Below are positions 43,345 to 58,851 of a DNA stretch of 64,000 bases, piece after piece (the first letter of the stretch is position 1; every line of letters begins with the position of its first letter). Under the pieces are notes generated by a model. That model did no database searches, was not told where the DNA came from, and saw only the letters and a program-made list of their open reading frames with translations. The stretch comes from Silene latifolia (Eukaryota; Streptophyta; Magnoliopsida; Caryophyllales; Caryophyllaceae). The position numbers and the translations under genes are program-made. The stretch covers positions 34,908,152 through 34,972,151 of the forward strand of contig NC_133536.1 in the NCBI RefSeq assembly GCF_048544455.1. Reading direction: 5' to 3'.

Positions 43345-44974
43345 TCAAATCTGGTCTTGAGCTTTCCCTTGTTCAGCTGTCAGCTTAGATGCTCGGCTCT
43401 GGTCCTTGATCCCTTTGATGGTCTGCCTCCATCCTGAGGTAGTCCTCTGAGGATCTACGCCAGTGATGGAGGTTGGTGAATCGAATTGTCTTTTATTAAC
43501 TTCGTTAACGAGAGGAGTACATTCTAGAGCAAGACTCCCGACTTGAATTTCATTCTTCGGGTTTGGCAAGAATTCAAAGCAATCCACAAATATTTTCCCG
43601 ATAAACACCCCTTTCAAGTGACATGGGCGGATAAGATGGGAGTAATCGACATTGTCTTCGACAGAAACAACGTTGGCGTGATCGCCAAATGGATTGGTGA
43701 TGTTATTAGGTTTAACAGCTGGGATCGGGAGCGTTCCGTTCTCAATCATGTCTTGAATTTCGTGCTTCAGTCGATAGCACCTTTCAGTATCATGGCCTTT
43801 CCCTTGATGAAAGGCACGAGGGCATTTGGTTTATACCATTTACCTTGTTGATCAGCGGGAGGGTCCGGAGTTGGACCAATAGGCTTCAGCTTTCCTTGGG
43901 CTATGAGCCTTTGGAGAGCGTATGTATAAGTGCATCCGATATCGGTGAATGCCCTAGGTGTTTGGCGCTGCGACTTCTTCGATTGCCCTTCTAAGAGATT
44001 GATGCCTTCATCTAAATGGGTCGTTGCTGGGGCCTTACCCTTAGACGATGACGCCCCTTGGTACCCTTTCGGCTTTTCAGCCTCTGCCCTTATGACATCA
44101 TCTTCTACCTTTATCCCGATTCTTATCAATTCTTTGAAAGAACCAAAATTCTGGTATTTTAGAGCACTACGGTAAACAGGTCGTAAATTCTTCACGAACT
44201 TATCTACCATTTCAACTTCATCGGGCTTCTTAGCTAGTTTCACGCTTTCAAATAGCGCCATCTTGCGAGGAATTCAAGAAAGCCCTCTTTCTCTTTCTGT
44301 CATTACTTCCAAAGTCCTTATGTTGGTTTGAATCTCGACGTTGTCGGATAGTGCTTGCGAACTCCACCGTGATATCTTCGAAAGTGGGGAAGTTCTTAAG
44401 GTCAAGATTGTAGAACCACGCCTTCGGGTGTTCTCCCGCAGAGATTGAGCGAAAATTTCGAGAGAGCATATCGCGGTACTCCCTTCAAAGCTAAGTACCC
44501 CTTATAGGCCTTGACATGGTGGATGGATCTTCGTGCCCTTAAACTTTGGGATATCGGTGAGTACCATGTTCGTGGGCAACTTATCCTGAATCGGGGCATA
44601 GGCCCTAGCATTCTCATAGTGGATGTTCTTCCCCTGTGAGAGCTTCAAACGGTCCTCGATGAACTTGAACCGTTTCTCCAAATCGATCGAGGTGGGGTAA
44701 ATGGAGGGGAATCTTCACACAGCTTGGATTCGATTGCATCCATTCGGGTCATCATGAGGTTCACGGCCTCAGTGAGCTTGTTAACAGCATCTTCCATTGC
44801 TTGCCGTCGGGTTTTTGGCGGCCTTTCTACAAGAAAACCCCGTACTGAGTCAATATTTAAAGTAAGAGCCCCTGCACACTTAAGGACACGACCCCAACTT
44901 GACTCAAACAAAGACTCGACTTGAGATTGATTAACAAGGATTCGACTCACGGTTTGATTTAGACATCGGTTCAT
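43345..44974 (-). pseudogene. gag: Broken Gag of Tat/Ogre-like element
   Basis: Minus-strand pieces at 44974-44645, 44617-44402, 44469-44248, 44261-43767 and 43749-43345 together resemble an Ogre/Tat Gag. They give an N-terminal helical block (AVNKLTEAVNLMMTRMDAIE), a capsid-like stretch (VDKFVKNLRPVYRSALKYQN, GSFKELIRIGIKVEDDV) and a C-terminal part starting MIENGTLP. Frameshifts or stops separate the pieces. Because the LTRs are almost identical, most breaks probably existed in the parent copy, so Gag too may be supplied in trans. No zinc knuckle or protease follows. Confidence 0.75.
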
Positions 44975-45892
44975 TTTAGACTCGACAAAACGACATGACT
45001 CGAACTGTCATAACTCGATTCTAAACTGGACTTGGTGTGACTAAACCCGTGATTGGGCTAACATAGCCCATGGGTTCGAGTGAAAACGTCCTAAAGGGCC
45101 TAGCTTGGACGTTTTTTTTGTGGACTACTCTAGACCAAAAGGTCGACCAACATGACTCAAAGCCCAAGAGGTGAGCTTGGGTGACCTAACAAGGTCGTGT
45201 TCTAGACTCTTGAAACAAACCCGGCCTAACACGGCCATGACCTGGACACGACTCGACGCATTTCATGCTTGGTTGAGGTTCGAGAAACATTTTGGATTGA
45301 TTTTGAAAAAAAGAAGGATTGATTTGAAAATGAGATTTGAAATGGGCAGCATGCCGGCTATAAAAGCTTGTTTTGGGCCGAAATTTCTAGTCCTATTTGG
45401 GCAGCGTTCCGCGTTTTTAAAACCATGCTATTTTGAAAATAAGTTGTTCAAAAGTTCGGTTTTGAAAAGGACATGGGAATTTTCGAAAATAAAGACTCGG
45501 GAAAACATATTGCACATTGTCATTCTCATGTTATAAGGATGTATGCTCCTAGACATCTCTAAGTCTCGGCAAGTCTTCTACAAGAAGGTCTATGCCCTCC
45601 ATCCTTTTGCGGTCTTATAGAGCAAGGTGTCTTAAGGTAAAGTACCTAGAAGATCGTCCCCACTCCCAAGAACCACGCGAGGCGAAGTGGAAGCGAGCAA
45701 TGTGCGCTTCCCGGCATAGTGGGACGTCGCCCCCACGCATCACGAAGAAACGCTGGGACGGCCCGGCAAGTCCTTAAGGGTTTATGCATGAATCGTAGCA
45801 CTATGAGTAATGTTTTACTTTCCAACACTTTCTTTTCGAGTTTCACCTCGGAGGAAAAGACCCTAGAAACACAAAGTGTAACTAGTCCTCTT

Positions 45893-45910
45893 TTCCCCCG
45901 TGAGTCGCCA
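45893..45910 (-). promoter_or_regulatory. Primer binding site of Tat/Ogre-like element
   Basis: The minus strand reads TGGCGACTCACGGGGGAA just inside the 5' LTR. It matches the TGGCGACTC form known for Tat/Ogre elements, usually assigned to tRNA-Arg. Confidence 0.85.
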
Positions 45911-45912
45911 AA

Positions 45913-48900
45913 TCAGGACAAGGCCCTCGGGAACTGCGTCCGAGGGATCCACACCTGACATAATCGACTCGAGGTTCTTTCGAATCGAATTAAGACAAAT
46001 TAGAGTCGCCACCAAGTTTTTTGGGAACTTGGAACCGTTCAAGTCAACTTTACACCTTTCATCGAAAAGCATAAAGCCAATCGACTACGAGTGATTAAAG
46101 ATAAAGACTTGTACCCTATATCACTCGATTTGAATGACTCTCGTAATCCAATGGTATTTAGACGGATCCACAGACCATAGATCTTGAGTAAGGGGTGAGG
46201 GTACGTGTTGGGAAGCCCATAAGGACACCCAACCCCGCCCGTCGATAACGGCCTCTACTAAGTCAAGTGTCGGATTTCAAACAAGGTCATAGCTACTGCG
46301 ATGTATGTAATGCAAACGTTGTTTTAACCCTATCATGTGACAACAATTTCTATGTCGTTTTAGATGCAACTAAACTAACTTTGTCAAAGTTGTAATTTAG
46401 CATGTGGGTTGATTAATCTAAACAACATACAAACAAAGCAAACAAGGCTTAAGGGGGAATGGGGGAGCCGTTGGGATCTACCAATTACAAACCAGGCATT
46501 TCATGCCGACACAACAATAAATAAATTACAACTCGATCTAATTACAATTGCTACAAACGAAACAATACACGACACAAAACACACGGCCAATTGGCCTTGA
46601 AAACCGTGCACATGAGGGTGGCCCACGGCTCACATGACCCACGGTCCTTGGGTCATCCTCGTATTGCGTGCTCGCGCTTAATCTCATCGAATTAGACATA
46701 GGGCTACGCACCAAAGCATGCATTAGCATAAACCGGGCCATGTTGCTTTAGACAACACGCGGTTTACTACGCCTCTACAAGCATTGGGAACAACCGTCTA
46801 ATCAAACAAGACTAAGGTTTTTAGAAATCATTTGACTCGATAAAAGAAAACAAACTTGAAATATTACAACTCGATAAACCAACAATAAATTACAAACAAT
46901 GAAACAACGAGAAAACAAACGGCATAAAACAAAACGAGAAAGGTACAGAAAACGGCCACCACACGGCCCTAACCAACGGCCAAGATAAGGTTAACCTAGT
47001 TCCTAAGTTAGATTCATTGATCAGATCGAATGATTGCGAAAAGGGATCGAAAACAAGTTAGAAAACGAGTAAAAACACGATGTCGATTGATTGTCGCGCA
47101 AGGGTGCATTCTACACGGCCTAAAGGGTCCAATTTAGGTTAAATTCGCTAATTAATTTAACTCATCGAGTGTCAATAAGAAGGTGCTAATCACGCACTCT
47201 TATACTAGCGAGAAATTAGGTGAAAGAGATAGATGCATTCAATTATTTACGGAAATCGTCGATTGATTTTATAACTTACGTCGAAGCCACCTAAAGTGTC
47301 TAATTAGATTATTAAATTGATTTAAAGTCATCTAATTACGTCATAGATTAACAATCAGAAGTTAAACTAACATGCAACGGGTCCTAAGGTCCATCGATTT
47401 GGCCGAAACAGTAAGAGGGTCGAAAGCGAAGATCGAGGTTAGATAACTTGTTTTATTTATGCCCTACCTTGAACACGAGGATATGTAAATGAGACGGGGG
47501 TGTACGACCGACAGAAGGAGCGGTTTCTTTTCCCATCTCAAGTCAACGCGGGTGTTCATGGTGGTACTTTAACTCATACTCGGACTAACTAGTTTCATAG
47601 TTAATTTAAAACAATCGAAAAACAAACCAAAACAAACGAAAAAACAAACTAAAAAAAGCATAAAAAGAAACGAAATAAAAAAGGAAAGAGAAGGGGATTT
47701 GATGCACCCTCAACCTACATGTATCGTTGACACCGTCTTGGGTCGTAATCGAAGGTAGATTTTATCTCGAGAGGCCGTCGTCGACGAAGAACAAAGCACA
47801 CGCGCGTTTTGGAAAGTTTCTGGACAGCAATTTTAAAACAGTGATATCTCCCTCGTTTCACGACGAAAATTCGATCCGAAAGATGTTTTGGAAACTAGAA
47901 AGAGAGGAGAACAGGGATCTTAAAGCAACCCCTGCTCGTTTTGGGTCATTGGGCACGAAAAACGAGCACAAACAGAACTGGACAGACAAGGAAAAACCGC
48001 GAAAACAGAGTGTTATTTCACTCTGTTTTTCGAGGAATTTCGTGTACTCTCAAGGGCAATTTGGCTCGTAATTCTTTATCTAATGTGTATATGGATGTTA
48101 TATGGTCAATTAGGAACAAGAAACTCGAATTTTTATGGTGATTTGATGGAGGAACGAAAGGGTTTTCGAAGGAGACACACAAACAGTTTCAGTTTGTGTG
48201 TCGGTTTTGTTTAGGGTTTTTGGAGGATGTTTAGGGTTTGTTTCTGAGGTTTAAAGCTTCTATGTGATGGTTGGATGTATGGAGAACTTATAGGAATGAA
48301 TGTATGGTGAAGGGGTGGTATTTATAAGGGTTTAAAATAGGTTAAAAGGGAGTAAGGAAGCAGCCGGGCTCAATGAACATAGCTGCTGTCCATCGGTTTT
48401 GGGAGGGGTTTCTAGGGTTCGTTTTGGAGGATTTCTTGGTGATTAAGCTAGGATAATATGGGTAGGATACTAGGGTATGGGTTAGGGTTAATGGGTACGG
48501 GTCTTGGTAGTGTTTGGAGCGGGTTTGGGCTCGGGAATTGGGTCGCAAAACAGGGGACTGTTTGCGGTTTTATGCGGGCTGCTTGGGGTTGGTTTTGAAC
48601 GAGAATTTGGGCTGCTTGTGAGGGGGTTCGAACATGGGTTGATGGGTATTGGTATAGGTGGGTTAGTGTACTCGAGATTCGTGCCAATTCGCAAAGGAAA
48701 CGGGCTTAAAAACCGAGCTAAAATTGAGCTCAAAACACACGATGCAAAACGAGTTCCTCGCTTTAAAAAACGATTTTTCAAATCAATTAACCCATTAAAA
48801 TAAATGACTTTTCAAATCAAATATATTCATAAAATGATTTTTCAAATCAAATATTTATTTTATTTTCAATAAAATAAACTTGGGAAAATAAATTCAAAAT

Positions 48901-49159
48901 AAGATAAATTAAATTGAAATCACCTTAAAAAAGACTATAATTTAAATATCATTTAAATTAATAAAATGAACTTACTAAAAAACATTAACTTAAATATCAT
49001 TTAAATTAATAAATTACTTCATCGACGACGCCCATTCTACCTCGTAAAACGAGCTCCAAATAATGACAGTGACAACTAAAGAATACATGCGTCCTATCAT
49101 CATCGGGTGTTTGTCGGGTTCTCTATAAATTCCAATATCGACGGATACGGGTATCTACA
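45913..49159 (-). repeat. 5' LTR of Tat/Ogre-like element (3247 bp)
   Basis: Near-identical to 36907-40154. The primer-proximal three bases differ (plus strand TCA here, TGT in the other copy). Confidence 0.95.
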
Positions 49160-50104
49160 CTAATCCTCTCTCTTTACCCACTCTCTCTTCCCCTCACTAA
49201 TCATTCAATTTCATACATTTCATTTCCTCTCATTCTCTCTCAATAACAAACCAAACCAAAAAAAAACCAAAACAAAAAAAACCCAAACAAAACCAAAATA
49301 AAATCCCCTCATCCCCTCACTCACCACAAACCCAACACCCACCATCAACCCTCCTAACCACCGTCCCGTTGCCCACACAACCCCTCCTTCCTCTGGCGAC
49401 CCAACCACCGCAGCCCCTCCTTCCTCCGTCGTCGTTCCCTTCCCCTTACCCGCCACTGACCTCGCACCACCACCCGACACTACCGTCGTTCTCCTTACCC
49501 GCCGTCGTTCCCAAGACCGCCGTTCACACCCACCCGACACTCCCACCACGACTTGATTCAACCGCCATTCACACCCACCCGACACTGTCCTTCTGCCGCT
49601 ATTCACCACCACCACTCCTTTCGTCCGCCATTCACCACAACCACTCCTTCCGTCCCTCCTCTCACACCACAAAAAACCATGACCTGCTTCAGATCTCGGT
49701 TTCACCTCTGTTTCATTGTTTTTTCTTCAGATCTCGGTTTCACTACCACCACTCCTTTTGTTTTTTTTTTCAGATTGAATTTCAGTTTGTGTAACAAAAA
49801 AGATGGTTTTATTATTGAATTTCAGCTGGGTTTGAATTTCAGATATCGGTTTCATATTTTGATTTCAGATGGGTTTGAATTTCAGCATTCGTTTTTTTTG
49901 TGCATTTTTTAATTTCGGTTTTTTTTGTGTCGGTTTCATATTTTGATTTCGGTTTTTTGATATCCTTGTTGTGTATTTTCCCTTTGAATTACTAATTTTT
50001 TATTTTGTATATCTATTTGGTTTTATTTTTTCAGATTTGTTGGTTTTTATTTTTTATATCTAATTATTTTTTATTTTTTATATCTATTTACTTGTGAATT
50101 TTTA

Positions 50105-51890
50105 ATCTCGCCTTGTTAATATCCGTCTTGTTATATATATTTGCCAATTTTCGTATTTAAAAATTTGTCTTGTTATTGTGTGATTTAGGATCTATTAAAA
50201 TTACACTTTTTTCTGTTAAAATTACACTTGTTTCTGTTAAAATTATACTTTTTTTTGTTAAAATTACTGTTCTTTTAAAATTACACTTTTTTCTGTTAAA
50301 ATTACACTTTTTTTTGTTAAGATTACATTTTTTTTGTTAAAATTACACTTTCTTCTATAAAAATTACACTTTTTTCTGTTAAAATTACATTTTTCTACTG
50401 CTGAAATTACACTTTTTTTCTTTTGAAATTACACTTTTTTTGTTGAAATTACACTTTCTTCTACTAAAATTACACTTTTTTCTGTTAAAATTACAATTTT
50501 TTACTGCTGAAATTACACTTTTTTTCTTTTGAAATTACACTTTTTTTTGTTGAAATTACATTTTTTTTGTTATAATTACACTTTTTTTTGATAAAATTAT
50601 ACTTTTGTTTGATTAAAATTACACTTTTTTCTGTTAAAATTACACATTTTCATGTTAAAATTACACTTTTTTCTGGACTAACTAATTTGGACAATTTGGA
50701 CAATATGGACTAACTAATATGGACGATATGGAGTAACTAATTTGGACAATTTGGACAATATGGACTAACTAATATGGACTAATATGGACTAACTAATTTG
50801 GACAGTATAGACTAACTAATATGGACTAACTAATATGGACTAACTAAAGGAGTTATTTACGACTAAATTTGGACTAAAAATACACTATTTACGACTAAAT
50901 TTGGACTACAAATACAATTTTGGACTGAAAATACACTATTTCCGAATAAATTTGAACTAATAATACACTATTTACGACTAAATTTAGAGTAAAAATCCAC
51001 ATTTTGGACTAAAGTTACACAATTCATTTATTTTGAGTCATTGAGATTGTGCAATTTCAATCATTGTCCACTAAAGTGTAACTTTAGTAAATTGATAGTG
51101 TGTATCTTATATCACTTAATTTTAGTCCATAAAAAGTGTAATTTTAGTCCATAAAAGTGTAATTTTAGTCCACCAAAAGTGTAATTTTAGTCCACCAAAA
51201 GTGTAATTTTAGTTAACAAAAGAGTAATTTTAGTTAACAAAAGAGTAATTTTAGTCCACAAAATTGTAATTTCAGTCCAAAATTGTGTAATTTTAGTCCA
51301 CAAAAGTGTAATTTTAGTCCAAATTATGTAATTTCAGTCCAAATTGGTGTAATTTTAGTCCAAATTATGTAATTTCAGTCCATTAGTCAGTCCAAATAGT
51401 CCAAATTAGTCGAAATTAGTTAGTCCAAATTAGTCTAACTTTAGTCTAAGAGTGTAACTTTAGTCATTGAGAGAATAACCTTTAACAGAAAAAAGTGTAA
51501 TTTTAACGGAAAAAAGTGTAATTTTAACAGAAAAAGTAATTTTAATCGATCCTAACAATAACAAAAAAGTGTAATTTTAACAAAAAAAAGTGTAATTTTA
51601 ACGGAAAAAAGTGTACTTTTCACAGGAAAAAAACTGTGATTTTAACCAAAAAAAGTGTAATTTTAACGGAAAAAAGTGTAATTTTAACGGTAAAAAGTGA
51701 AATTTTAATCGAAAAAGTGTAATTTTAACCGAAAAAGTGTGATTTTAACGGAAAAGAGTGTAATTTTAACCGATAAAGTAATTTTAATAGATCCTAAATC
51801 ACACAATACCAAAAGAAAATTTTAAATACGAAATTTGGCAAATATATATAACAAGACGGATATTAACAAAGTGATATCAACAAGAAAAAA
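50105..51890. repeat. Large mirror-image (foldback) core of family A copy 4
   Basis: Sequence at 50105-50200 is matched in inverse at 51780-51880, including TATATTTGCCAA, GGATCTATTAAAATTAC and GTGTGATTTAGG blocks. Between them, AAAATTACACTTTTTTC units on the left become GTGTAATTTTAACNGAAA units on the right. GGACTAACTAAT units meet AGTCCAAATTAG units near 51030. Confidence 0.85.
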
Positions 51891-52599
51891 GTAAAAAATG
51901 AGATTTCATAACTAATAGATTTAGTACTAAAATCAAACTATAATTTGTAAGAATGTCAATAACCGGAAAAAAAGACCAAAACCTGAAAATTGAAAAAAAA
52001 AAAAAACAAAACGGAAATGAAAAAAAAAATGGGTCAATGAAAATTGATCTATTTTAGTAGATCTAAGATTAAAATAAAAAAAAACTCACAAATCTGAAAC
52101 AATATTATATAGCAAGACGATATAAGGAGAAAAAAAAAAACAACAAAAAAAATAAAAAGAACGCCCAAACATCAAGTTTTTTTTTTAGAAAAAAAAAAAA
52201 ATGACGTCGGGGCGGCGGCGGTGGCGGTTACCGACTATGGTGGTTTCCGGTGGGTGGTGGTAGGTGGATGGTGAATGAGGAAAAGATGAGTAAATGATTT
52301 ATTTGGATTTTTTGGGTTTTTTATTTGTTTGGTTTTTTGGGTTTTTTTTTCTTGGTTTTTTTTGGAGAGAATATGGAGAAGTGAGATATAGAGAGAGAAT
52401 AAGGAGATGTGATAATGAGTTGATGAATGAAAGATGAGAAAGATTAATGTAGTTAATGAGAAAATTAGAGGAAGATGGCAAAATTAGAGCATTAACCTTA
52501 ATTTTTTTGTTCTCATCTTAGCCCTCCATTTCCAAGATCCAATGGCCCATAATGGGACTTATGGACTCACATGTAAGAGGATGACTCATTTGATCTTAT

Positions 52600-55058
<2,459 letters not shown>

Positions 55059-55136
<78 letters not shown>
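55059..55136. repeat. (TA)n microsatellite link
   Basis: Pure TA between family C copies 2 and 3. Confidence 0.97.
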
Positions 55137-55138
<2 letters not shown>

Positions 55139-55688
55139 GATCCTAGTGAGAACCACCAACATAATGAGAACCATGGGAACTCCACCTTATGGAATTAAAT
55201 TTAAAACAATGATAACATATTTGGATTCGGCATAGAATTTTATGGCTAGATAACATATTTCTTGGTCTAAAAAGTATAAACTAGTGACGAAAATCGAGGC
55301 GAGATACATTTTATTAATTTTCATCCACCGACTACTCATTTTCATGTATCCGACAATTTTCGCGCACCTAAAACTCGTTTTCGTGCACCTAGAGCATGTT
55401 ATTTTCATGCACCTAATAATCATTTTCATACATGTAACAATTTTCATGCACCTAGTATTGGTTTTCGTGCATCTATAGCCGTTTTAGTATACCTAATTGT
55501 ATTTGTGTACATTAAGTTTATATTTTGTTCATAAAATAAATAAATTTTATTTAGTTATACTTAAAAATGTGTTTGAATAAACTAAACTAATGGTAAATGA
55601 TCCATCAAAACTTTCGGAACAAGATTTGATGATGATTTAGTAAGGGTTCTCACGGTTCTCATTATGTTAGTGGTTCTCACCGGATCCT

Positions 55689-55690
<2 letters not shown>
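55137..55690. mobile_element. Family C TIR element, copy 3
   Basis: GGGATCCTAGTGAGAACCAC and its inverse GTGGTTCTCACCGGATCC form the ends. The TTTTCATGCACCTA array (55316-55465) leaves a minus-strand frame open (55187-55447). That frame shares [20 protein letters not shown] with the frame in copy 1. Confidence 0.8.

Positions 55691-55757
<67 letters not shown>
55691..55757. repeat. (CT)n microsatellite link
   Basis: Pure CT between family C copy 3 and family A copy 3. Confidence 0.98.
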
Positions 55758-55761
<4 letters not shown>

Positions 55762-55764
55762 TGC

Positions 55765-57764
55765 AAGTTCAAATGAGTCCACCTAAATTGGTGAGTCCAC
55801 TAATTCCTAATCCTAGCCATTGATCTTCTAAGATTAATGGTTGAGATTTTAAAATTTTAAAATGAAAACTTTAATGTTTTATAAATAAAACTTTAATTTA
55901 TAAGTGCAACTTTAATTCTTTACAATTATAACTTTAATATTTAAGGTCATTTTATAAATAAAAATGTAAATTTATGTTATAAAATTTTATTTTAAATATA
56001 TAAAATTGATTTTTGAGTGTAACTTTAATATTTTACGAGTAAAACTTTAATTCTAAAAATTGAAACTTTAATTTTTTAAGACAATTTTTAATATAAAAAT
56101 TTGAATTTATTTGATTTTACTGATTTTTAAATATAACTTTAATGTATTACGAGTGAAACTTAAATGCTAAAAATTGAAACATTAATTTTTTAGAAAATTT
56201 TTAATATAAAATTTTTAAAAATTTGAATTTATTTAATTTTACTGATTTTTAAATATAACTTTATGTTTTACGAGTGAAACTTTAATACTAAAAATTGAAA
56301 CTTTAATTTTTTTTTCCAATTTCTAATATAAAAATTTAAATTTATTTAATTTTACGATTTTATAAATGTAACTTTAATGTTTTACGAGTGAAACTTTAAT
56401 GCTAAAAATTTAAACTTTAATGTTTTTTTTTATACAATTTTAATATAAAAATTTGAATTTAATTAATTTTACTGATTTATAAATTTTATGTAATATTTTA
56501 ATTTATGAACGTAACTTTACTTTTTTTAAGGATTGGAACTTTATACTAATTTGAATTTCATGCAATGTAATTTAAACGGTTTTTGAAACTTTATTCTCTT
56601 AAGAAGGTAATTTTAGTTACATCAGGTGAAACTTTAGTCAATGTCATGTGAAAATTGAGTCCATGTCATATGTCATGTGAAACTTCAGTCAATGTCAGTG
56701 AAACTTCAGTCCGTATGTTTGAAACTTTAATACATATCACCAGGAATCCAGGATGGATCTGAAAAAAATGAAAAAACAAAAAGGAAAAGGATAAGGGAGA
56801 GGCTGCAGCCCTCACCAACCTAACCCACCACCAACGACGACCACCGACCTGGCCCACCAACAACACCCTTACCCACGACAAATCTGGAAAAAAAAAGGGA
56901 AATGAAAAGGGCAGCGGAAGACCCCACGACCACCCAACCCACACCCACGACCTTCACCATTGCACACCATCACCACCAACCAAAAAAAAGCAAACCTAAA
57001 AAAACTACATCACCCTGAGTCATCACAACCGCATCAACAACCACGACAAAAAACCAATCCACCACTCTCCCCGCGGCCAGATCTGAAAAAAAAAAAATAA
57101 CACAACCACCAACCACACGACAGACCAACTTCAACACCCCACCACCACCACGGTTTCCTGCTTACCTCCACCACCAACCCCCAAAGAAAAAACAAATCTA
57201 AAAAAGACCACAACCACCATGACCAAAAACCACTCCACCACCCTCCCCCGCGGCCAGATCTGAAAACGAACAAACAAAAATACCCACAACAACAACAACC
57301 GGTTACATTCTCATATTTTTAAAAAAAAAAGAGAAAAAGAATAGGCGTGATGGCGTGGGAGAAGGGGGAAACCGAGTGAAGGAGAGGGAGCAGGCGGCAA
57401 GTGGCGGTGGTGGGTGAAATGGAGGCGACGGGGCGGATCTGGTGTGGAGGGAGTTGTCAGCGGGTGGAGGGAGTGAGGAGAGGGCGGAGGTGCGCTGCTT
57501 ATGGCGGTTGTTGGTGGGTCGCCGGCGAGGAATAGCGGCGATTGGAGGAAAGGGTTGTAGAGAGGGATGAGGATTGCTTAGAGAGAGATTGAGAGGATTT
57601 AGTGAGAGGATATGGAAATGAGAGTGAGTATGTAGGATTAGGGTTTGTTCCTTTTATATCTCAGTCTTTTATTTTGTTTTAATCTCAGCCCTTCATTGTT
57701 TTTGATCTAAAGGTCTAGAATAGGACTCATGGACTTATCATTCTAAGGTGGACTCTCTTGAACC

Positions 57765-57768
<4 letters not shown>
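55765..57768. mobile_element. Family A TIR element, copy 3
   Basis: The left end, GTTCAAATGAGTCCACCTAA, and the right end, TTCTAAGGTGGACTCTCTTG, are inverted relative to each other. The left half carries AAACTTTAATG-type motifs. The right half is C/A-rich with several CAGATCTG or CCAGATTTG motifs (read on the minus strand) and a promoter-like start near 57660. Confidence 0.78.
57570..57660 (-). promoter_or_regulatory. Promoter-like cassette of family A, copy 3
   Basis: The minus strand reads GATATAAAAGG, then AAACCCTAATCC, then CT-rich sequence, as in the other two copies. Confidence 0.45.

Positions 57769-57847
<79 letters not shown>
57769..57847. repeat. (TA)n microsatellite link
   Basis: Pure TA between family A copy 3 and family C copy 4. 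Confidence 0.97.
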
Positions 57848-57850
<3 letters not shown>

Positions 57851-58384
57851 GATCCTATGAGAAATCGCTTATCATGAGAACCATGAGAACCATTCTCTAC
57901 CATCAGATCAAACAATCTAACGGCACACAACTAACGCGCACACTTGTTATTTTAAGTTTGGTATTTTCGCCTGCTTTGTTATTCACTCCCGCCTTCTTCA
58001 GTACTCATATTCTACAGTTGCCTATGCTAATATGATTCCATGCATGTGCTCTGTCATTTTATCGATACTCTCTCCAATTTGTCTCCTTTCAAATCATATC
58101 ATTAAGGAGTAAATCATTTAGTTCGTTTTGTTTTATCATTAAGGTCTTAATAATTCAATTTATTTTTGTTTAAGTTATTTCGTGCTCTTTTTCCTTGGTG
58201 TCAAATAAAATGCAATAAATGTTTGTTTTGTTCACTTGTAAAATGGCTGAACCTTTTATACGAAAGCTTTGAACTCGAGGTATAAAAGTTCTGAACCTTT
58301 GGCATAAAAGTTATGAACCTTTGATACAAAGGTTCCGAATCCGAGGTTCTCATGGGAAATAGGTTCTCATAGGATCTCAACCCA
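57848..58384. mobile_element. Family C-like TIR element, copy 4 (diverged)
   Basis: TAGGATCCTATGAGAAATCG at the left and GGTTCTCATAGGATCTCAAC at the right. The interior differs from copies 1-3 and holds TTTTATACGAAAG- and AAAAGTTATGAACC-type repeats near 58250-58345. Confidence 0.7.

Positions 58385-58467
<83 letters not shown>
58385..58467. repeat. (TA)n(GT)n microsatellite, last link of the chain
   Basis: A short TA run followed by about 73 bp of GT. Confidence 0.97.
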
Positions 58468-58468
<1 letters not shown>

Positions 58469-58846
58469 CTGGGTTGAATCATTGTGGATGCGCCACATAT
58501 CAACCTAACATTAAATACAAGTATTAATTACAGTTGGACAATAAATAAAAACATAATAAATGCTACATAAATGTCAGCAATGTATTAGTTATATTTTAAT
58601 AAATGTATTATAAAACTAAAAGTAACAATTACGCTGATTTATTTTAAATTTATATAATTTTATTTTTTTATAAAAATTCTAAAATGTAAATCATTACCTT
58701 TATTGCAAAAAATGCTTTAAATTGAGTCTACTTTCCATTATATTTATTAAAATATTTTGATATGTATAGATGATTAAGTGAGTGTCTCACAATGCGTTAT
58801 ATTTACTTAGAGAAAAATATTTTGAGAAAGTTAAAATACTTAGATC
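58468..58846. other. AT-rich unassigned DNA
   Basis: I see no gene or repeat here beyond AT-rich low complexity. Confidence 0.4.
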
Positions 58847-58851
58847 AATTA

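Larger units (their letters stand above)
36907..49159 (-). mobile_element. Complete gag-only Tat/Ogre-like Ty3 element, target duplication CTAAT
   Basis: The element is 12.25 kb with LTRs at 36907-40154 and 45913-49159. CTAAT flanks both sides (36902-36906 and 49160-49164). On the minus strand the order is 5' LTR, primer binding site TGGCGACTCACGGGGG, broken gag, long non-coding region, polypurine tract and 3' LTR. No protease, reverse transcriptase, RNase H or integrase was found in the 5.8-kb interior. By eye the LTRs differ by four substitutions and three one-base indels in 3.25 kb, apart from the terminal three bases, so the insertion is young. It is non-autonomous. Confidence 0.95.
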
